A stretch of DNA of 64,000 nucleotides from Sycobia sp. Sy_11 (GCA_018907035.1 JACCIC010000221.1:501001-565000); one strand, 5' to 3'. Numbered from the stretch's first letter, positions 35,594 through 48,056 are shown. Made by a program: numbers and translations. Notes: generated by a model not told the origin, from the letters alone.

Positions 35594-36984
35594 GCACTCT
35601 ACTTTTCTTATTGCTGCTGTAAGACCACGTGCTACAGAGAAGATAAGAGATGTAGCGGCTGAGGGGGGAGGGGGCGTGGAGACCGACGAGCGCAGAGTGA
35701 AGAAACATCCTCAAGATCCACTGTTCGCCGGTGGCACGTTCGCCGCATAACGCGCGGCCCGGCAGCAAGGGCGGTATACTCAAAAACTTCCCCGGCGATG
35801 CGCATTCCAAACTTCCCTCGAGTTCTAACGCTTCCCTCTAACCATTTCCCCCCCCCTCCCATTCCTGTGCCCCTGTACTTCTTTCTTGTACGAAATTTTC
35901 CTCGAGCACAACACTTTTTCTCCCATCGCGTTTAATTTGATCTGCCTTATCGCTTTTCGTTCTTTCTTTTTGCTTTCCGAGAATCTGTTTTGTTCGTTAC
36001 CTAATTGTTGGTTTTTCGAGTCGATTTCCAATTTAAGAAATATCAAATGCCACTGCCGTGGGAATCCCATAGTGGCTTTTTGCTCGTATCCCATTGGGCT
36101 CGCGCTGAACATTTTGTGACGTATCGGCCAGCGACTGAGTCGAACAAGCAATCAACCATTAACAGATCGCGGGATAGATCAATCTGAACCAGTAGTAAGA
36201 CTTTTGTTAGGCGTATAAGTGTAACGGAATGGATAAAGAAACGGTGCCACGGAGATGCATTTTTTTCCAGGCAAAGCCCCGCCCCAATAGTGCGACAAGG
36301 AGGGAAAGGATGACGTCTCGGCTTCGACGAAATCGTCGATACTCTTTTCAGGCAACGGCGAGCCCATAAAGCACTCGAGCAACGAAGCGAGAGCAAGGCT
36401 TGGGTTCACGGGGCCTGCGGGAAGGGAGGGGGAGAGGTAGCACAGGAACGAGGAACAATCGAATTCGGCAATTGCGCGCGAACGAAATTAGGGGAGCTAG
36501 CCGGGGAGATTGTCGCCGCCGGCAGGAGCTTACGGGGCGAGGGGGAGGGGGGTGGCCGATGGAAACAAGCGGTGTCGATAAATTCGCGGGGGCCTACGAC
36601 TGGGGTATACGCGATTCGGCACGGCAGTTCGCCGGGCGCACGGTCGACTACGCCCACTTGTCGGGGGGGGGGGGGCACGAGGACGGGGTGGCCCGGCGCG
36701 AGGGGGGAGGGGTTTGCGCGATTTTTTTACGAGCAGACGCAGATTCGTCGGTGGCGTCCTGACTACCCCGAGAAAAAATCGACGCGTTCCACCTTTCGCT
36801 ACGCATCCAGGCGTTCGCGGATTAATTCTCGGATCAATTGCTCGTTTTAGCGGAGCTTGCCGCCGCGGGAGGGACTCGAGACCCCCTCCCACACTCCCTT
36901 CGCCTCCCCCTTTGTCCGACCCCGGGGTTTCCGCGCAGCGTCGTTTCTTCTTCCCCTGTCCGCTCAACTGATTGCGGTGAACAG

Positions 36985-37009
36985 AGGGAGAGAGAGAGAG
37001 AGAGAGAGA
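36985..37009. repeat. (GA)n microsatellite
   Basis: Short GA array near the right edge of the island. Confidence 0.94.
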
Positions 37010-37150
37010 TAGTGCGCAGGATGGTCGAGTTACCGCAGAGATCGGATTTAATACCAGTTTTGTATCGATCTATAGACACGATGAGATATACAAATCGATT
37101 TGTCAAATTGCATTTGTGAATACTAAGAGTAAGTAGAAATCTGACATTCA

Positions 37151-37910
37151 TGATCGTTTGCTTGATCTTACTCGACATTTAACTACTTATATATATATAT
37201 ATATATGAGTTATCTTAGCTATTTCATAAAGAAATTTTAGATTTTCATCGAAAGTCTGCGGACAATTCTGATATTATTATGAAAGCTTATGGTGAATGAA
37301 ATGTACATTTCGCCCTCGAATATTCCAAGCTATTTTTATGTATTACTGATTTTTATCCGTGCTTTTTCATTAAATTTAGCTCAGCAGTTCAGAAAAGTTT
37401 AGATTAAATTTCTTTAGTTTTTTTAATCTTTTTATTATTCTTACATTTGTTTAACAAAAAATAAATTTAATTATGCAATAAGTAAGCAATCAAATTAATT
37501 ATTAAGTTTCTATTAGAATCTTCATTTTATATATTTTATATATTAAGTATTATAATCAATAAAGTATTCAAGAACACTACATTAATAGATTCAAAATAAG
37601 AGTAAATCTGAAATATTTAGTATTTATCGAAAATTCAATTTTCAAACAATTATTATGTCTATAGTTTATAAACTAAACTTTATTATAATAAAACATTTTA
37701 TTAAAAAATTTAAAATCAACATTCAAGAATAAATTATAAATAAACTTTTTTCTTCATTATAGCAGAATACACATTAGCATAATCCAAATATCTGTATCTA
37801 CTAGGGGGTTGGTTAAATGTTGAATACGTAGTCAGAGATGAATAATTGCCGTGCTCGAAGAGCAAATAACGACGAATTATAAAATCAGCAATGCCGTTTG
37901 AAATGCAGTT
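37151..37910. other. AT-rich spacer
   Basis: Very AT-rich; short TA array at 37191-37206. No gene recognised. Confidence 0.65.
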
Positions 37911-38025
37911 GGTGAATGCTCCCCCGCCCCCCAACAGTCGAGAAGGCACAAAAAGTCCCTTGTGAAAAATTCAAACCCTACGCGTCCACACGAGCCCCTT
38001 CGACTATATTATATGCTGTCTTTCC

Positions 38026-38026
<1 letters not shown>

Positions 38027-38067
<41 letters not shown>
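38027..38067. repeat. (CT)n microsatellite
   Basis: Pure CT array. Confidence 0.97.
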
Positions 38068-38069
<2 letters not shown>

Positions 38070-38475
38070 ATCCCATTTCCCTCTCTCCTGCTGGGAGCCG
38101 CGAAGGGACCGCCCGGCCACGCGTTGGTCATACCTTGCGATCGAACGGGTTAATCCGTTGCCGATGAAACGAAAGAAGCAGAGCGCCCAGCTAATGCGCG
38201 CCCGATGCAGGGGGGCGAGGGTGAAAGAACGGAGGCGCGTAGCTTCGAAGGCACGACACCGCAGGCAGGTCTTTTAATTTAAATTCGCCGTGCATCGCAC
38301 GCACACGGGGGGGGGGGCGCACACACACGCCCACACAGACACCCACGACTGTGCTTTCAACACGTGAGCGCGTACCTCTTCCTTCTTCGGCTACAGGGGG
38401 GGGGGAGTCGGGCGCTCGTGCCGATGACGCAGTTTGAAGGACGAGGAGGTCCCGCGTGGAATGAGAGAGGGAGAG

Positions 38476-38479
<4 letters not shown>

Positions 38480-38510
<31 letters not shown>
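38480..38510. repeat. (GA)n microsatellite
   Basis: Pure GA array. Confidence 0.96.
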
Positions 38511-38511
<1 letters not shown>

Positions 38512-38854
38512 TGCAGCTGAGCAGGGCCGCGGGAAGAAAAAATGTAAAGGCGAGGAGGAAGGAAGCTGACGAGCGCGTAGGCGTACGAGGATCGGGGACT
38601 TAATGAGGCTCGGTTGCGCAATAAAGATCACGAATTGCCGGATAACCGCGTTCGCTCTGGATTAAGCGATTTTCATCCGTCGGCCCTGCCCCTCCCAAAG
38701 ACACACTAGCGTCGGTGACGCTCCGTACGAGTCGCGAACAACGAGGCAGGTCGCAAGGGCGCAAATGACGGTGGAAAAAGAGACGCCTCGGTTTCGGCGA
38801 TCGACGCGCGCGTATCGCGGAGTGGAATAAAAGACAAAGAGACTGAGAGGGCTG

Positions 38855-38855
38855 G

Positions 38856-38927
<72 letters not shown>
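38855..38927. repeat. Adjacent (GT)n and (GA)n microsatellites
   Basis: GT to about 38888, then GA from 38894 to 38927, separated by five bases. Confidence 0.96.
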
Positions 38928-38929
<2 letters not shown>

Positions 38930-39214
38930 ACGGGAGCGAGCCACGGCAGCTGGATAAGTGCATTCGAAGGGACAGCAAGTGTGCGGTCGGGCAGGGGCAA
39001 CGAAACTCGTGGCTAATGCCGTGCGCGCGCCGCGCTCGCCCGCAACTCCGCCGCTCGTCCCGCGCGCCCGGATAAAGCTAGAGGAGCAAAAGTTGATTGT
39101 CTGGTTCATCCGCAGTCTCGGGCTGCGCGTCCGGCTTCTCTGCCACCTTCTCCCTCTCTCTATCTCACTCTCTCCCTCTCTCACTGTCCCCTCCACCCTC
39201 CCCCTTCCCCGGTC

Positions 39215-39218
<4 letters not shown>

Positions 39219-39251
<33 letters not shown>
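39219..39251. repeat. (CT)n microsatellite
   Basis: Pure CT array. Confidence 0.96.
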
Positions 39252-39253
<2 letters not shown>

Positions 39254-39388
39254 CCATTCTCCTTAAGCATACCCGGGGACACCGCGCGGACTGCGCAATT
39301 TGCGAGCAAACTGCCCGTTAAAAGGCCGTAACAATTTTTTTCTCTCGCGTCCTCTCGTTCCTCCCTCCTCCCCGCGCTTTGCTCCCTT

Positions 39389-39394
<6 letters not shown>

Positions 39395-39420
<26 letters not shown>

Positions 39421-39421
39421 T
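39395..39421. repeat. (CT)n microsatellite
   Basis: CT array preceded by a C run. Confidence 0.95.
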
Positions 39422-39650
39422 CTTTACTTTTATGCAGATTTAAATGAAATTTCGGTTGCGCCGCGGTCCGGCAGTACGGCGCGCGCTCGCGCGGCTCAGA
39501 GGACGGGTCCTTCTCTCCTTCGTCGTTGTCCTGGTAGTCTTTGATGAATATCCACCTCCATGCCGTAGACGCGATCGTGGATCGCGATTATAGGAATTTG
39601 GCGCTAAATGACCGGGTGACAGCGATCAGAGTATTCGGTTATATTCAGTA

Positions 39651-40195
39651 GAGGATGAAATTTTCACGACTGAAGTTGCGATTATGCTTTATATTTTTTA
39701 TGAATAAAAATTCCGATAAGCTCCGACAATGCAAACTTTGCAATTCACATTCGTAACAATCCGCCGTTTATTAATCGGTGATTTTTTGTTGAGTAAATCA
39801 CCCTGACACGCTGATTTAACGCTACAATTATTACTGCCCCTTAACAGTGAATCGATTTGTACCTGATGGAAATTCAGAGAGTACAGGAAAGATCGAGGGT
39901 GATCTTGGCGAACCTCGGTTTCGAAAGAAAAAATTGACTAATTACCGACCGGACGAGTCCTAGAGCGACTTTTCATGAAGCTCCTACAAGAAGTTTGGAA
40001 TAAAGGCAATTAAGAGCAGCTCTCAGGACGATTGAAAAACTTAAGAAACAAAAAAAGAAATTACCAAATTCGAATAAATATTTAATTAAGGAGATCTAAT
40101 GAAATGATGATTTTTATTTTCACCCTACACTTCGTCGAAATACACAACATTATCCTTTCAATTCCACTATAACTATCGATTGGACTTTAGTAATT
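39651..40195. other. AT-rich spacer
   Basis: AT-rich; nothing recognised. Confidence 0.6.
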
Positions 40196-40299
40196 TCCCT
40201 TATCTGAACGTACGGAGCGCGAGGAAATCCTCCACCCCCCCCCCCGCTTCGCGCAAGTACCCAAATCGCCCTCCCGCGCTGGCCGCTGCCAAGCGTCCC

Positions 40300-40315
40300 A
40301 AAAAAAAAACAAAAA

Positions 40316-40347
<32 letters not shown>
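40300..40347. repeat. Long poly(A) tract
   Basis: A9, C, A28, then GAAGA. It is the longest homopolymer in the window. An A tract could mark a retroposed sequence on the + strand ending here, but the GC-rich sequence to its left was not recognised. Confidence 0.95.
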
Positions 40348-40349
<2 letters not shown>

Positions 40350-40619
40350 TACGAGCACCGAGGCTGACTGGCGCGCGGAAACGTTCCTCGCCGGAATAGC
40401 CGCAAAAGTCCGGCGCGGCGCGTCGGTTGGCTCGTAAAAGTTGGAAAGAAAGCCGTAGCTCCCCCGCGGGCCTTTTCCTCTTCTCGGAGCAAGGGGTCGG
40501 GGATGGGGGCGGGAGAGACGCGGCTGTACTCTTTAATCCCGCACTGGGGAGGACGGGGTGGAAGAAAAAAGGGGCTCCGATGCACTTCGGAGCTCGTCCT
40601 CCGGCAGCTCCGGAGGTTC

Positions 40620-40639
40620 GGCGCGCGCGCGCGCGCGCG
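40620..40639. repeat. (GC)n alternation
   Basis: Twenty bases of strict GC alternation in a GC-rich setting. Confidence 0.93.
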
Positions 40640-41275
40640 GCTAATTGCCGGGATCCGACGAGCCGCGCCGCGAGAAGCCGAGCTTCCGGTTAACGAGCGA
40701 CTGCTGCCCGACCCGATAATACCGGCTGGCGCGGTCGGAATCGATGACTCCCGTGGAATTCGTCTTCCTGAGCAGGGCGGTCCGTCCCCCCCCTTTCTCC
40801 TTGCCTGCGCTCCTCGAGCGCCTTCCGCTCGCCCTCCCCTCGTTCTGCCTTTTACCATCTCGTGGGGTCGAGCCGCGCGGCCGCACCTCGCCTCGTCCCA
40901 CCTCTCCCCCCGGCCGCCCCGACGGTAAATCTCGCGGAAGGTGGCATTATCGGGAGGACAATTAACGAAACGCTTATTTAGCTCCGCCCGTCTACCCAGG
41001 GGAGGAGGGGGCGGGGGTAGTTGGCAGAAGAGCAGAAGACCAGGCGTTCGTTCCTGCCCGCGGCTTTGTTAGGGCTCGTTCCTGTCACCTCCCCCCCCTC
41101 CCCCGAGTGGGTTCGTTTTGGTTCTTTTAATGGGGAATTAAAACGAGTGCGCCGAGAATACGGAACTTCGTTACTTTCGAACTTCGAACTTACGGGGTTC
41201 GTTTGTCGTGCGTGGTCAAGGTGACGTTCGGGAGTAATGAGGTCATTATCGAAACGAGGTTTTTGCAGCAAAAGT

Positions 41276-42115
41276 ACCATTGTTTTTTTTTTTTTTTATT
41301 GTCGACAACTTCTTTGGCTGTCGAAGAGTCAAAAATTTAAGCTGAATTCTTTGTACAATGCTTCGGTCTGCTTCGATCTCCTAACGTTATCTCAGGCTTT
41401 ATGAAGTTAATATGAATATTGTTATTAAAATTACATGAAATTTTTTTCATGATAATAATTTCGTCAAATGCAGTGAAACTGAGCTAATATAAACTAGTTA
41501 ATATGTAGATGAAATATTGTTTCTCGAAGGCACAATCACAAACTTACTAATATCTTATATCATTACTAAATACTTATTGTATAAGAACAAGCAATTATTT
41601 TAAACATATCGAATTTAATAAAGCCTGAAGAGGATACCGGATGCGATATATATTACTATATTATAACATTATATGACTATTACTATAAAATTTGATTACA
41701 TTGTGAGTAATATAATCAAGACATAGAGTATCATTTTTTTTGTTTCATATAGCTTTGCATTGAAACAATTGCAATTGAATCTTTGTGAAGGATACGTAAA
41801 CTGTGAAATAAAAATAAAGCTTTCGTGAAATGCATAGTTATAGAATAATAAATGATTTATTCTTCACATAATCCTTAAAGTGGATATTGTATAATGCAAA
41901 GCAGCATCGGTATCTTAGTATGTTCTATATACTGTATTAATATTTCAACCAACTGAATTGCTTTCCTATTTTATATTTTGTATTAAAATTTGTTTTTTAT
42001 CAAATTGCTGCACGTACTTCAGGGAAATTCATTTCGTCCGACCATTCTTTTAATTTCTATTTTGTAATAACTTTGTGTATACACACATATATATATATAT
42101 ATTCAACTCACAAAA
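41276..42115. other. AT-rich spacer
   Basis: AT-rich; begins with T15 (41283-41297); short TA array near 42088-42102. A CATGAAA/TTTCATG inverted pair lies near 41434-41451. No gene recognised. Confidence 0.65.
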
Positions 42116-42785
42116 TGGACTATGTGTAAGTGGAACTAATCTGTACAATAGTTGACCGGGTATATATCCAAGACGCAGCTCGGAAAGTCTCGACGGATAC
42201 CACGAATTCCCGGAAAGATCCCTTTGGGACTCTGATCCGAGCGGGCAACTTCGTTTGAAAAACTTGGATAAAATTCCGGGTTGGTTTCTCGCCACCCCCC
42301 CCCCCTCTTCCCGACCATCACGAGTTCACCAAACTGTAACCAACGGCAGTAGCTAGCGATCGAAATTTTCGAAACCGAGGAGTAATTTCGTTAAAAGTCA
42401 AAAAAATTCGCGATTTTGCCGCACGACAAAATTTTCACGGGCCGTCGTGCCGCCGTCCGTCGTCGTGCGCTCGCTTATATTGATTTTTGCGCGTTGCGCG
42501 CAACAGGCGACGCGAATATCGCGGGAACGGTACGGGAGACCTTTCTCAAACTGCATAAAATCATCGGGATTTACGGCTCGGATCGAACCTCGCGCATCCC
42601 TTCATTGCCGATCGGCGTATATGTGGAAAAGTACAAGCTATTCTACTCCCGGGGCTCGTGGCGGAGTGAGAAACGGCGGTCCGGTGTAAATCACCCGGTG
42701 CTCGTAAAAATGCGACTAGAAAATAACCTCGAGAAAGTAATGGATAGATATTTTTATTACGGACCGCCGATCTGAACTCAGTTGG
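42116..42785. other. GC-rich island
   Basis: Contains C11 (42295-42305) and, at 42416-42775 (+), a 119-codon open frame without simple repeats. That frame shows no domain, has a second overlapping open phase, and sits in stop-poor DNA. It is listed here only as an observation. Confidence 0.5.
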
Positions 42786-43480
42786 GCGCCTTTGTAGATT
42801 GATATAGGCGAATCAATAATCGGAGTAAATAGAAAATCAAAAGTAATGAAAATCAAATTGCAATTAACTGTAAAATTTTTCAATTTTCATTTTGAAAACT
42901 AATTTGTATTATAATAACCCGATTATTGTCCAAAATTTTATTTAGAATCTTATGCTCCTGAAAATGACAACAAATTTTTATCTCAATTTATATTGATAAA
43001 ACATAAAATATTTTATAAAATCATAAAAATTTCAATGAAAACAATATGAATTATTATTGATTAAAGCTGCAAATGACAATACCTTGAGATTTTAACATGT
43101 ATATAATTATCTAATAAAGTATAGAAAATATACGAGTATTAATGAGCAATGAAGAAATACGAATGAGCATTTCGAAAACGTATACTGTTATAAAAAATAT
43201 TTATTTCTATAAGAATATTAGAACGATGATTTTTTATTAGAGTGAATTACAATTTAGCTTAAATTTAAAATACAAACATTCAGATTCTTTATTTTCATTA
43301 CAATAAATGAGAATAATTAACAGTAAAGTAGTATGATAAATTTAAAAGCAAAAATACAACTTTTTATATAATATATATGTATTAGAAATAATAGAATCTT
43401 ATACACTTGTAGATGTTTTCACAAGTTTTCACACATTAGACAATTATCGAAATTTCACTCAATAGTACATTTCTTACGAC
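42786..43480. other. AT-rich spacer
   Basis: Very AT-rich; nothing recognised. Confidence 0.65.
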
Positions 43481-44310
43481 TCGTAACGATGTTCGTAAAC
43501 AAAGAGTTTTTTCGTACGAAGTAAGCAGTATATTTTGTACATTAAGAATCGGAATGAAGCGGCAATGATGCGATTCATAGATTCGAATGAGGAAACACAC
43601 ACACATACGTTCACATACACACAGATAACTTCATAGTAGTAATCATAAGGAGGGGGGCAGAAAATACAAATTTCACCCGACTCGCGTCTTGCTCTCCGCG
43701 ACGCGTGGGACAGAAATATGCGAGGCGCCGCGTCACCGCCCCATAAAGGAAAAAAAAAGAGAAAAAAGCTCAAGCGCGATGCGTCGACGCGACCCGATAG
43801 ACAGACAGATAGATGGATAGATAGGGCAGTTATGCGCGCATCGATGCTCAGCGCCGCGTACGCATGTAAACACGCCACCCCCCCCCCCTCGGCGGAAAAT
43901 GCGATATCATTTTACGGGACGATTCCTCGCTCGCGGTGCTCTGTCGTGCGTCCCTCCGCCGCCCTCGCCCCTTCACCCCCCCCCCGCCCGCCAATACCAC
44001 CGCCACGCGCGCGCGCCGCGCGATACGGTGCTGGTGTGTGATATAGAGCGCGGCCTCGGGTTAAAATGCGCATTTCCCCCGCCCCGTCCACCAGTCCCCT
44101 GCGCCACTGAATTATTAGCGACGGTAATTTACGCGAGCTTTGACGGTGGTACGGGGGACGGGGTGGGGGATAGGGGGACGTTACCGACCCGCGGCTGGAT
44201 AATAATTGAATTGGAATACTGGCGTTTTGCGCTTAATGCAAGATTTAGGGGACGGGCGCATTGTGCGCGAGAGGCGCGTATATACTTTCGAAGCTCCGCG
44301 AGCTCGATAA
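43481..44310. other. GC-rich, CpG-rich island
   Basis: Contains C11 (43878-43888), C10 (43976-43985) and a GC alternation near 44007-44020. A GATA-rich stretch (AGACAGATAGATGGATAGATAG) near 43801-43825 is a degenerate tetranucleotide repeat. No exon recognised. Confidence 0.6.
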
Positions 44311-44975
44311 GGGAAACAATGTAATTTATGATATATATATATATTACATTTGTATATTTTTAGAGAATAGAGACGCAGTAGGTATTGGATAATGAATGGA
44401 ACGAAGTTTTAAACATTCCTAATTCTATCTTAATTCTTTGCTTTTGATAGTGTGTCCAACGAATCACATTTATACCTTCTGTTTGATCAATTTTACTTTC
44501 CGAGTCTTTATAGCCTTCAATTACAATTATTTCTTTAAAAAAGAAAAAAAAGAAAAAAAACAATTGGAAAAAATCGTCACCCAATTTTTTTCAACTTGTT
44601 AATTTCATAAAATCTGATCATGAACGATTATGGCTTCTATCGATCGTGCTAAACAATTTTAAACAGATAGATATCGAACACTGTATACAAGTTTCAACAA
44701 CGGAATTTTTCATTAATTTGTTGCGAATTAATATGGACTTCTCATTCCTTAATTATTCAATTCATGGTCAATTGTACGTGGACTCGTCGTTTTGGAATTG
44801 AATTGAAAAAAAACGGTTGCAAAATCATTTTTCAATAACGATTACGCAATACATGAATTTTTGCTACAAAAATACTTATTTTTTCTAATTTGTTTTTACT
44901 GGTATACAAAAAACTGACCTATGATTACAGATCTCCATTTCTTTATTATCCCTAAAAATTCAAGGGAGTGGAACA
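44311..44975. other. AT-rich spacer
   Basis: AT-rich with an A-rich tract at 44536-44562. Nothing recognised. Confidence 0.65.
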
Positions 44976-45284
44976 AAAGAAGCGGCGATGGGTAGACCAC
45001 CGTAAAGCCACTTTCAATATGCTAATATCGTTCGTGTGCCTCGGAACTGCTTCCATGCGCTCTTTTCGCGTTACATTTTCGTTTCGCATCGAGTATCCCT
45101 CCCTCCGCTTCCCCCTCGCCACCCCCCCCGCAATTATACACCTATACCGGCTAATGAAAGTGGAGTACAAGGACGGCTCTCAATGGCCCGGGGATCGGGA
45201 AGTCCCGCTATACTTGCTATACCACCCCACCCCCCCCCCTCTTTATGCGCCACCACGAGCTCGCTGAGTGGCAATTGGAGAGCG

Positions 45285-45286
<2 letters not shown>

Positions 45287-45336
<50 letters not shown>

Positions 45337-45341
45337 AGAGG
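45287..45341. repeat. (GA)n microsatellite
   Basis: GA array of about 55 bases with one GAA slip near its end. Confidence 0.97.
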
Positions 45342-45471
45342 GGAGCTCTATAATACGGGCGCAAAATACATTTGCACCGAGCATTCCGTTAATTAGTGTC
45401 TTTGTTGCCTCTTTATTCGGGACCACACCCCAGCTCGGGCCTCGCCTGGCGCGAAGATAAATTGTTTCACA

Positions 45472-45498
45472 AACACACACACACATATATATATATAT

Positions 45499-45533
<35 letters not shown>

Positions 45534-45536
45534 TTT
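45472..45536. repeat. Compound (CA)n(TA)n(TTTA)n microsatellite
   Basis: CA (45472-45484), TA (45485-45498), then about ten TTTA tetranucleotides (45497-45536), the only long tetranucleotide array in the window. Confidence 0.96.
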
Positions 45537-45812
45537 CTTTTCAATACAGAAAAGACACGATTTGCCTTTTAATTATTTGCGAATAGGGTGGTATGGGTGG
45601 GGAGGGGGAGCAGCTCGAAAATCAAACTCGCCAGATGGCCGGGAAAGATCAGAGACTGGGCGGGCACTGATTTCCGACTAAAAAACCGAGCGCACTTCGG
45701 CTCTCATTGCGACGACATCGGCTCGTACGTATACCAATTACGTTATATAGGGACCTATGCTGAAATTGACGCCGGACCACGTTTACGGGTCAGAACGTTG
45801 GGCTATACGCAT

Positions 45813-45815
<3 letters not shown>

Positions 45816-45843
<28 letters not shown>
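45816..45843. repeat. (CA)n microsatellite
   Basis: Pure CA array. Confidence 0.96.
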
Positions 45844-45980
45844 GAGACAGTCACGCACGCGGAAACATACATCCACGTATTTATCCCAGTTGATATTTCA
45901 GCGGGGAATGCTGCGCGTCAATTAAAACTGAAACGCGCGAATCGGTTTTTCGTGACGCGACTCGCTTCGACTATAAGCAA

Positions 45981-46011
45981 GCACGCGCGCGCGCGCGCGC
46001 ACATATGTGTA
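45981..46011. repeat. (GC)n purine-pyrimidine alternating tract
   Basis: GC alternation continuing through ACATATGTGTAC without breaking the purine-pyrimidine pattern. Confidence 0.9.
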
Positions 46012-46630
46012 CAATGAAAACGCGAACGATAATGGCTCGGCAGTAGTAATCGATCCGCACCGGTTCTCTCTCAATTATACTCGCCGTTCCGAACGCATCG
46101 TTATCATCCTCATCGGCATCAGTCGCCGTCATCGTTGCCGCCGCCGCCGACGCGGCCCGCGAAAAGGACCCGCTCTCGTTATTTTCGATGCACTCGTTGC
46201 GCGGCGGCCGACCTTAATCAGCGCCCTTTTATTATATCGGCCGCGAATAAAATCCCGCTCGTGCGATCGAACGCGCGTAAACGCGGCCCCCGTCACTCCC
46301 TCCCCCGACCCCTCGTTAAAATTCAAACGCGCGTACTTGCGCGTGGGCCGGGGCGGGGCTTCGGGGGGGGGGCTTTTAAACCGCTAGAACAGAAGCTTAT
46401 ACGCGCATTATAATTTATAACGCAGATCATTCTTGGATAGTTTCGACCAATTAATTATAGTGATTAAATATTTAAGCTTGCATACGTTTATGGCGTACAC
46501 ATATATATAAATACATAAATTAACATTAAGCAATATAATATTAATTATTTTATCCATGGTATAATTAATCTGTATTGAAATATTATTCCTTTGGAGAAAA
46601 TTAGACTGCTTTCAACAAATTTATTGGTAA

Positions 46631-46967
46631 ATTGTAAAAAGTTACAGAACTTTTTTAAAAACGTGAATAACCTGATTTAGACAATTTATTTTTTAATTTA
46701 TTGCTTAATTTATTGATAATTTATTGTTTAATCTTGATTAAACAATAAAAGTGATATTTTTTAAAAATAGGTTGATTTCCCTAGTTTAGAATTTATTTTT
46801 TAAATGTACATTCTATTTATAATTAAATTATAATTTATATTATAGTATATTTATAATTTATTTTAAAAATTAAATTCTATTTATAATTAGAATGCCTTCT
46901 ACTAGGTGTTTCTTCAGTGCTAGGATTGTAAAAAGTTAGAGAACTTTCGAAGAAACATGAATAACCT
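46631..46967. repeat. Duplicated 43-bp block, 294 bp apart
   Basis: 46631-46673 and 46925-46967 align over 43 bases without gaps with six mismatches: both begin ATTGTAAAAAGTTA, share GAACTTT and end TGAATAACCT. Weaker similarity continues rightward, and 46782-46803 resembles the sequence following the first copy. This points to an old tandem duplication or two copies of one element. Confidence 0.8.
46720..46749. repeat. Perfect 14-bp inverted repeat, 2-base loop
   Basis: The left arm 46720-46733 (TTTATTGTTTAATC) is the exact complement of the right arm 46736-46749, with only TT between. It lies between the two duplicated blocks. Confidence 0.9.
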
Positions 46968-47541
46968 CGAGTTGAAAATTTACTGTTCCATCTCGTAATA
47001 TTTTTTGATCATAGCGTGTTTGCCGAGTTCCTTGCACAAGTCCGGCAGTCGAAGGATTCGTCCGACGAATACGTGTATAAATCTTTGTCCCCCATAAAGC
47101 GGTATATTAAAAGCGTTCTACAGAAAATTGAGACCACCACGGTATGAGAGATATGGCACAAAAAGTCATTTATGTTACAAGCAGCTGTTAACGATAAAGT
47201 TCGAATTTTGTTACATTATCCAAGCATTGATTATTATGTGAAACAGTAAGGCGTTGATAATTTCAACAACAAAATTAATAAATGTAGAAAATTATCGGAA
47301 CAACGCAGGTTATTGGCAACGATTTTTGATAATTTTGTATGTAAGTAGAATAATATTTCAAAAAAATATATCTATAAATTATTTTACGAACTCAATGGCT
47401 GGCCAAAATATTATAATATATTCTCGTCATGATAATTTAATAAGTTTCTCGTCAAAATAGTTACGGCGAGAAACCAGGAATCGGGAACTTCAATCGGTAA
47501 TATTTCCAATTTATAGGTACATGTCTATTTGTATTTGTATA

Positions 47542-47578
47542 TACACATACACACACACGCACACACACACACACACAG

Positions 47579-47626
<48 letters not shown>
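47542..47626. repeat. Compound (CA)n(TA)n microsatellite
   Basis: CA (47542-47577) followed by TA (47583-47626). Confidence 0.97.
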
Positions 47627-47630
<4 letters not shown>

Positions 47631-47829
47631 CTTTGACGCTGCATCACACGGACTTGCCGCCGGGTCGATGCGCGAACAGCATTTTTATTATCATGCGAGC
47701 GGCATGGCGGCGAGATAATATTTACGCGAGTTACTCAAATGGTATACATACGAGTACGCATGTATAGACGCAAGCTGCGCGCCCGTCGAAGAGGAAATTA
47801 AACTCTCGTAGTATCAGTTAGAAGATAGT

Positions 47830-47830
<1 letters not shown>

Positions 47831-47912
<82 letters not shown>

Positions 47913-48056
47913 TGAGTGAGTGATAGAGAGGGAGAGCGAGAGAGAGATGCGGGCGCACGGATGCGGCTTATTAGAAGCGCACGAGGGTTCTCGAAAAGAG
48001 AAAATAAGAGAAAGAGAGAAAGAGAAAGAAAGAGAGAAAGAAGAGAGCATAAAAGA
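47831..48056. repeat. Long (GA)n purine tract with second purine block
   Basis: GA array 47831-47947 with few interruptions, a 45-base break, then a second GAGAAA-rich purine block (47994-48056). It is the longest polypurine region in the window. Confidence 0.95.

Larger units (their letters stand above)
34241..37150. other. Large GC-rich island (2.9 kb)
   Basis: Contains a CT array joined to a CA array (34249-34310), a second CT array (34576-34602), G11 (34731-34741), an AT-rich dip at 34990-35270, a GA array (35332-35382), a CT array (35567-35593), G13 (36663-36675) and a GA array (36985-37009). The stretch 34460-34560 is free of repeats and contains GATA- and homeobox-like words. Frames up to 145 codons overlap on both strands and none has a domain; the repeat-free 108-codon minus frame at 35825-36151 was examined and not recognised. 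Confidence 0.6.
37911..39650. other. GC-rich island
   Basis: CT array (38027-38067), G11 (38307-38317), G10 (38396-38405), GA arrays (38480-38510, 38894-38927), GT array (38855-38888), CT arrays (39219-39251, 39395-39421). Frames up to 198 codons run through these arrays. No exon recognised. Confidence 0.6.
40196..41275. other. GC-rich, CpG-rich island
   Basis: C11 (40235-40245), an A-rich tract (40300-40347) with a 28-base pure A run at 40311-40338, a GC alternation (40620-40639) and C8 (41091-41098). The 223-codon minus frame (40187-40858) includes the poly(A) tract read as Phe and is rejected. Confidence 0.6.
44976..46430. other. GC-rich island
   Basis: C8 (45122-45129), C10 (45230-45239), GA array (45287-45341), compound CA-TA-TTTA array (45472-45536), CA array (45816-45843), GC alternation (45981-46011) and G10 (46363-46372). 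No exon recognised. Confidence 0.6.
46431..47530. other. AT-rich spacer with local duplication
   Basis: Very AT-rich to about 46970, then more balanced (46980-47240). Contains the duplicated 43-bp block and the perfect hairpin listed separately. No gene recognised. Confidence 0.6.

Noticed and set aside
40187..40858. 223-codon minus-strand frame across a GC-rich island
   Set aside because: Includes a long Phe run translated from the poly(A) tract at 40300-40347; the rest is Arg/Gly/Pro-rich composition.
42416..42775. 119-codon repeat-free open frame
   Set aside because: Lies in stop-poor GC-rich DNA, overlaps another open phase, has no domain or splice context, and its residue pattern was not recognised.
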